A DNA stretch of 40,388 nucleotides from an uncultured Burkholderiales bacterium. GTDB taxonomy: Bacteria; Pseudomonadota; Gammaproteobacteria; Burkholderiales; Burkholderiaceae_C. Of this stretch, positions 38,125 through 40,388 are shown one piece after another. The notes under the pieces were generated by a model, which searched no databases, had not been told where the DNA came from, and worked only from the letters and a program-made list of their open reading frames with translations. Position numbers and translations under genes: made by a program. Positions within the stretch are counted from its first letter, which is position 1. Each line of letters starts with the position of its first letter. Location of the stretch: positions 1-40,388 of the forward strand of contig CAIQBO010000034.1 in the NCBI GenBank assembly GCA_903870145.1, written 5' to 3'.

Positions 38125-40388
38125 ATGCAAATGAATTTGACCCTTCGCACCCACCTCCAAACTCCCTTGCGCACAGCCCTGTTGGCCTGTGCCGCCGCCT
38201 TTGTCAGTTTTTCTGCTTTCGCTCAGTTCGGGATGGCGCAGCCTGCTGCTGCGCCTGCTGCTGCGCCTGCTGCTGCGCCTGCTGCTGCGCCTGCTGCTGC
38301 GCCTAACTTTTTGGGAGCAGTGCCCACAGCCCTCTTAGCGCGCCCCGATGCCCTGGCCGCCCCAACAGACCCCACGCGCGCCGCCAACCCCGCGCGCCCA
38401 GCCAAAATCCAAGTCCCCAGCCAGTTTCAGCGCTTTGTTCAAGAGGGCACGGGCAAGTTGCTGCCCCATTTCGGCTCTGAGCTGTTTGAAAACCCGCAAG
38501 CCTACACGGCTGACAACGCCGCCCCCGCCCCAGCCGACTACGCCCTGAGCGTGGGCGACGAAGTGCGCGTGCAAATCTGGGGCGCGGTGGACTACAGCGG
38601 CAGCCACACCATCGACCGCAACGGCCAAATCAGCCTGCCCAAAATTGGCACCTTCGCCCTGGCCGGCACCCAAGTCAAAGACCTTGAAACCGTGCTGCGC
38701 AAGCAAGTGGCCACGGTGTTCACCAACATCACGCTCAACGCCAACCTGGGGCGCCTGCGCGGCATCACGGTTTATGTGGTCGGCCACGCCCAGCAGCCAG
38801 GCACCTACACCCTGAGCAGCCTGAGCACGCTGGTCAACGCCTTGTTTGCCAGCGGCGGGCCCAGCACCAACGGCAGCATGCGCAACATCCAAATCAAACG
38901 CGCAGGCAAAACCGTTACCACTTTTGACCTGTACGAGTTCATCTCCAAAGGCGACAAAACGCGCGATGTGTCCTTGCAAGCGGGTGACGTCATCACCATC
39001 CCCCCCGCCGGCCCCCGCGTGGCCGTGACCGGCGCTTGGGATCATTCGGCTATTTATGAGCTCATTGCAGGCAGCACCGTGCAAGACTTGCTGGCCTTGG
39101 GTGGTGGTTTGCCCGCCTTGGCTGCCCCTCAAAAAGCGCTGGTAGAGCGCATTGACAACACCCAAACCCCCTCACGTCAAGTGCAAGAAATTGCCTTGAG
39201 CGGCCCCGGTTTGCAACACGCTTTGCGTGATGGTGATGTGCTCACCCTGCTGCGCACCAGCCCTCAATTCTCTAACGCCGTGACTTTGCGCGGCAACGTG
39301 GCTGACCCCCTTCGCTTTAGCTACAAAGCGGGCATGCGCATTTCAGACCTGATTCCTGAGCCCCAAGCGCTGATTCAGCGCGACTACTTCAGCAAAAAAA
39401 ATAACATGGTGCAGTCTCAAGTGCTTGACAAAATCAGCACCGAGCGCTCCCTCAACGAAGTTAAAAACTTGCTGGAAGAAATCAACTGGGACTATGCCTC
39501 CATCGAGCGCCTTGATGCTAAGGAAGTCAAAACTGTGCTGATCCCCTTCAATCTGGGCAAAGCCATTAAAAACAAAGACCCTGCCCACAACCTGACCCTG
39601 CTGCCGGGCGATGTGGTCACCGTCTTCGGCGTTACAGATCTGCCGGTGCCGGTTGGAAAACGCACACAGTTTGTGCGCGTTGGCGGTGAAGTTCAGCAGC
39701 CTGGCTTCTACCAAATTACCGCGGGCGAAACGCTGCCTCAACTGTTGCAACGTGCTGGCGGCTTAACTTCAGAAGCCTTCTCTTACGGAACCGTTTTCAG
39801 CCGCGAGACCACGCGCAAAGAGCAACAAGCCAACTTAGACCGCGCCATCCGCAAGATGGAGCAAGACATCAGCAGCCAAACCGTCTCCCAACTGCAAAAC
39901 GTCACCGATGCAGAAAAAGGCAACAATGTGCAAGCCCAAATTGCGGGCCAACGCATCTTGCTTGGGCGCATGCAAAGCTTGAAGTCAAGCGGCCGCATTG
40001 CACTGGAAATATCAGCCAACAACCCTGAGTTCCCGCCTATTTCCTTGGAAGACGGCGACACCATCCTCGTGCCCAATCGACCAAGCTTTGTGGGTGTGTT
40101 TGGCGCTGTGCATTCAGAAACCAGCTTCATCTACAAGTCCAGCAACAACGTGCGCGCCTATTTGGACAAAGCTGGCCCAACGCGTGATGCTGACGTAGAC
40201 TCTGCCTTCATCATTCGCGCAGACGGCACTGTGCAGGCCAATAAATCGGGTGGCAGTTGGGTGGGCCTTGGCAGCAGCAGTTTCATGTCCGCCCCCGTCT
40301 TTCCTGGCGACTCGATCTTTGTGCCTGAAGTGCTGGACCGGCGCAATGCCTACACTCAGTTCATACAGGGTGCTAAGGACTGGACGCA
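38125..40388 (+). CDS. Polysaccharide export protein with multiple SLBB domains (partial, 3' end outside window)
   Basis: At least 754 residues, open at the right edge. A signal peptide (cleavage predicted after the AFA at residue 33) is followed by a Pro-Ala-Ala-Ala repeat (40-59), a Poly_export (Wza-type) domain beginning YALSVGDEVRVQIWG, and several SLBB motifs, for example VVGHAQQPGTYTL, VGGEVQQPGFYQI and VFGAVHSETSF. Such proteins form the outer-membrane channel or periplasmic tunnel for capsule/exopolysaccharide export. It is longer than E. coli Wza (about 380) because of extra SLBB units. LLAC (19-22) could be a weak lipobox, but the hydrophobic stretch continues past it. The gene begins 17 bases after the rfaH-like gene and probably heads a large locus. 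ATG 38131 is an alternative start. Confidence 0.88.
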   Translation, partial: MQMNLTLRTHLQTPLRTALLACAAAFVSFSAFAQFGMAQPAAAPAAAPAAAPAAAPAAAPNFLGAVPTALLARPDALAAPTDPTRAANPARPAKIQVPSQFQRFVQEGTGKLLPHFGSELFENPQAYTADNAAPAPADYALSVGDEVRVQIWGAVDYSGSHTIDRNGQISLPKIGTFALAGTQVKDLETVLRKQVATVFTNITLNANLGRLRGITVYVVGHAQQPGTYTLSSLSTLVNALFASGGPSTNGSMRNIQIKRAGKTVTTFDLYEFISKGDKTRDVSLQAGDVITIPPAGPRVAVTGAWDHSAIYELIAGSTVQDLLALGGGLPALAAPQKALVERIDNTQTPSRQVQEIALSGPGLQHALRDGDVLTLLRTSPQFSNAVTLRGNVADPLRFSYKAGMRISDLIPEPQALIQRDYFSKKNNMVQSQVLDKISTERSLNEVKNLLEEINWDYASIERLDAKEVKTVLIPFNLGKAIKNKDPAHNLTLLPGDVVTVFGVTDLPVPVGKRTQFVRVGGEVQQPGFYQITAGETLPQLLQRAGGLTSEAFSYGTVFSRETTRKEQQANLDRAIRKMEQDISSQTVSQLQNVTDAEKGNNVQAQIAGQRILLGRMQSLKSSGRIALEISANNPEFPPISLEDGDTILVPNRPSFVGVFGAVHSETSFIYKSSNNVRAYLDKAGPTRDADVDSAFIIRADGTVQANKSGGSWVGLGSSSFMSAPVFPGDSIFVPEVLDRRNAYTQFIQGAKDWT
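38242..38304 (+). repeat. 12-bp tandem repeat (CCTGCTGCTGCG x5) in the export gene
   Basis: Five perfect copies of CCTGCTGCTGCG plus a partial CCT, in frame, encoding Pro-Ala-Ala-Ala five times just after the predicted signal peptide. The 12-base period keeps the frame if copy number changes, so slippage would vary linker length without breaking the gene. Confidence 0.92.

Noticed and set aside
38242..38304. Tandem repeat as a CRISPR-like array
   Set aside because: Units are contiguous 12-mers with no spacers, in frame inside a coding sequence.

Overview
The window looks like a chromosome segment of a betaproteobacterium in the Burkholderiales, most likely Comamonadaceae (a Limnohabitans- or Rhodoferax-like freshwater bacterium). 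This is inferred from gene content, gene order, moderate GC and protein style; no database was searched. Almost everything is conserved chromosomal housekeeping or catabolic DNA. No phage, CRISPR array, transposase or tRNA was found.

Layout. (1) 1-425: 3' end of a 23S rRNA gene, a spacer with a perfect hairpin, the 5S rRNA gene and a strong intrinsic terminator. (2) 506-3164, minus strand: a metallo-beta-lactamase-fold hydrolase behind a long-chain acyl-CoA ligase. (3) 3275-11944, plus strand: GNAT protein, CorC, Lnt, GlyQ, GlyS, GmhB, a PlsC-like acyltransferase and a YgjP-type metallopeptidase, mostly overlapping or closely spaced. (4) 11931-13016, minus: a second MBL-fold hydrolase, divergent from (5) 13168-19639, plus: a seven-gene run of MerR/LiuR-type regulator, PaaI thioesterase, isovaleryl-CoA dehydrogenase, beta-carbonic anhydrase, AceK, thiolase and HAD phosphatase. 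A perfect 22-bp palindrome lies in the divergent promoter region. (6) 19582-20676, minus: AraC-family regulator, divergent from (7) 20802-28781, plus: MccB, a second acyl-CoA dehydrogenase, LiuC-type hydratase, MccA, a GhrA-like reductase, HMG-CoA lyase and a DUF1289 protein. (8) 28722-30980: an orphan DUF4212 small symporter subunit (minus), an FNR/Anr-like site and an MHS-type MFS transporter with a large periplasmic insert. (9) 30981-31609: a repeat-rich intergenic region with two copies of a long hairpin element flanking a 43-residue membrane microprotein. (10) 31610-37525: a double-length UvrA of 1971 residues with four ATPase cassettes. (11) 37610-40388: an RfaH/NusG-like antiterminator and the start of a multi-SLBB polysaccharide export gene that runs off the window.

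How the genes work together. Blocks 5 and 7 encode leucine/isovalerate degradation from isovaleryl-CoA to acetyl-CoA plus acetoacetate (isovaleryl-CoA dehydrogenase, MCC, methylglutaconyl-CoA hydratase, HMG-CoA lyase) and a thiolase. Carbonic anhydrase can supply bicarbonate to MCC, and AceK can steer isocitrate into the glyoxylate bypass needed to grow on acetyl-CoA, so their placement in the cluster makes metabolic sense. No succinyl-CoA:acetoacetate transferase is present. The end of the window begins an exopolysaccharide or capsule locus headed by its own elongation factor.

The points most worth a second look are the double UvrA with a perfect 24-bp inverted repeat inside its linker and a lost zinc ligand, the paired hairpin elements around the microprotein gene, the transporter insert, and the carbonic anhydrase/AceK placement. 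No wholly new multi-gene defence or mobile system is evident.
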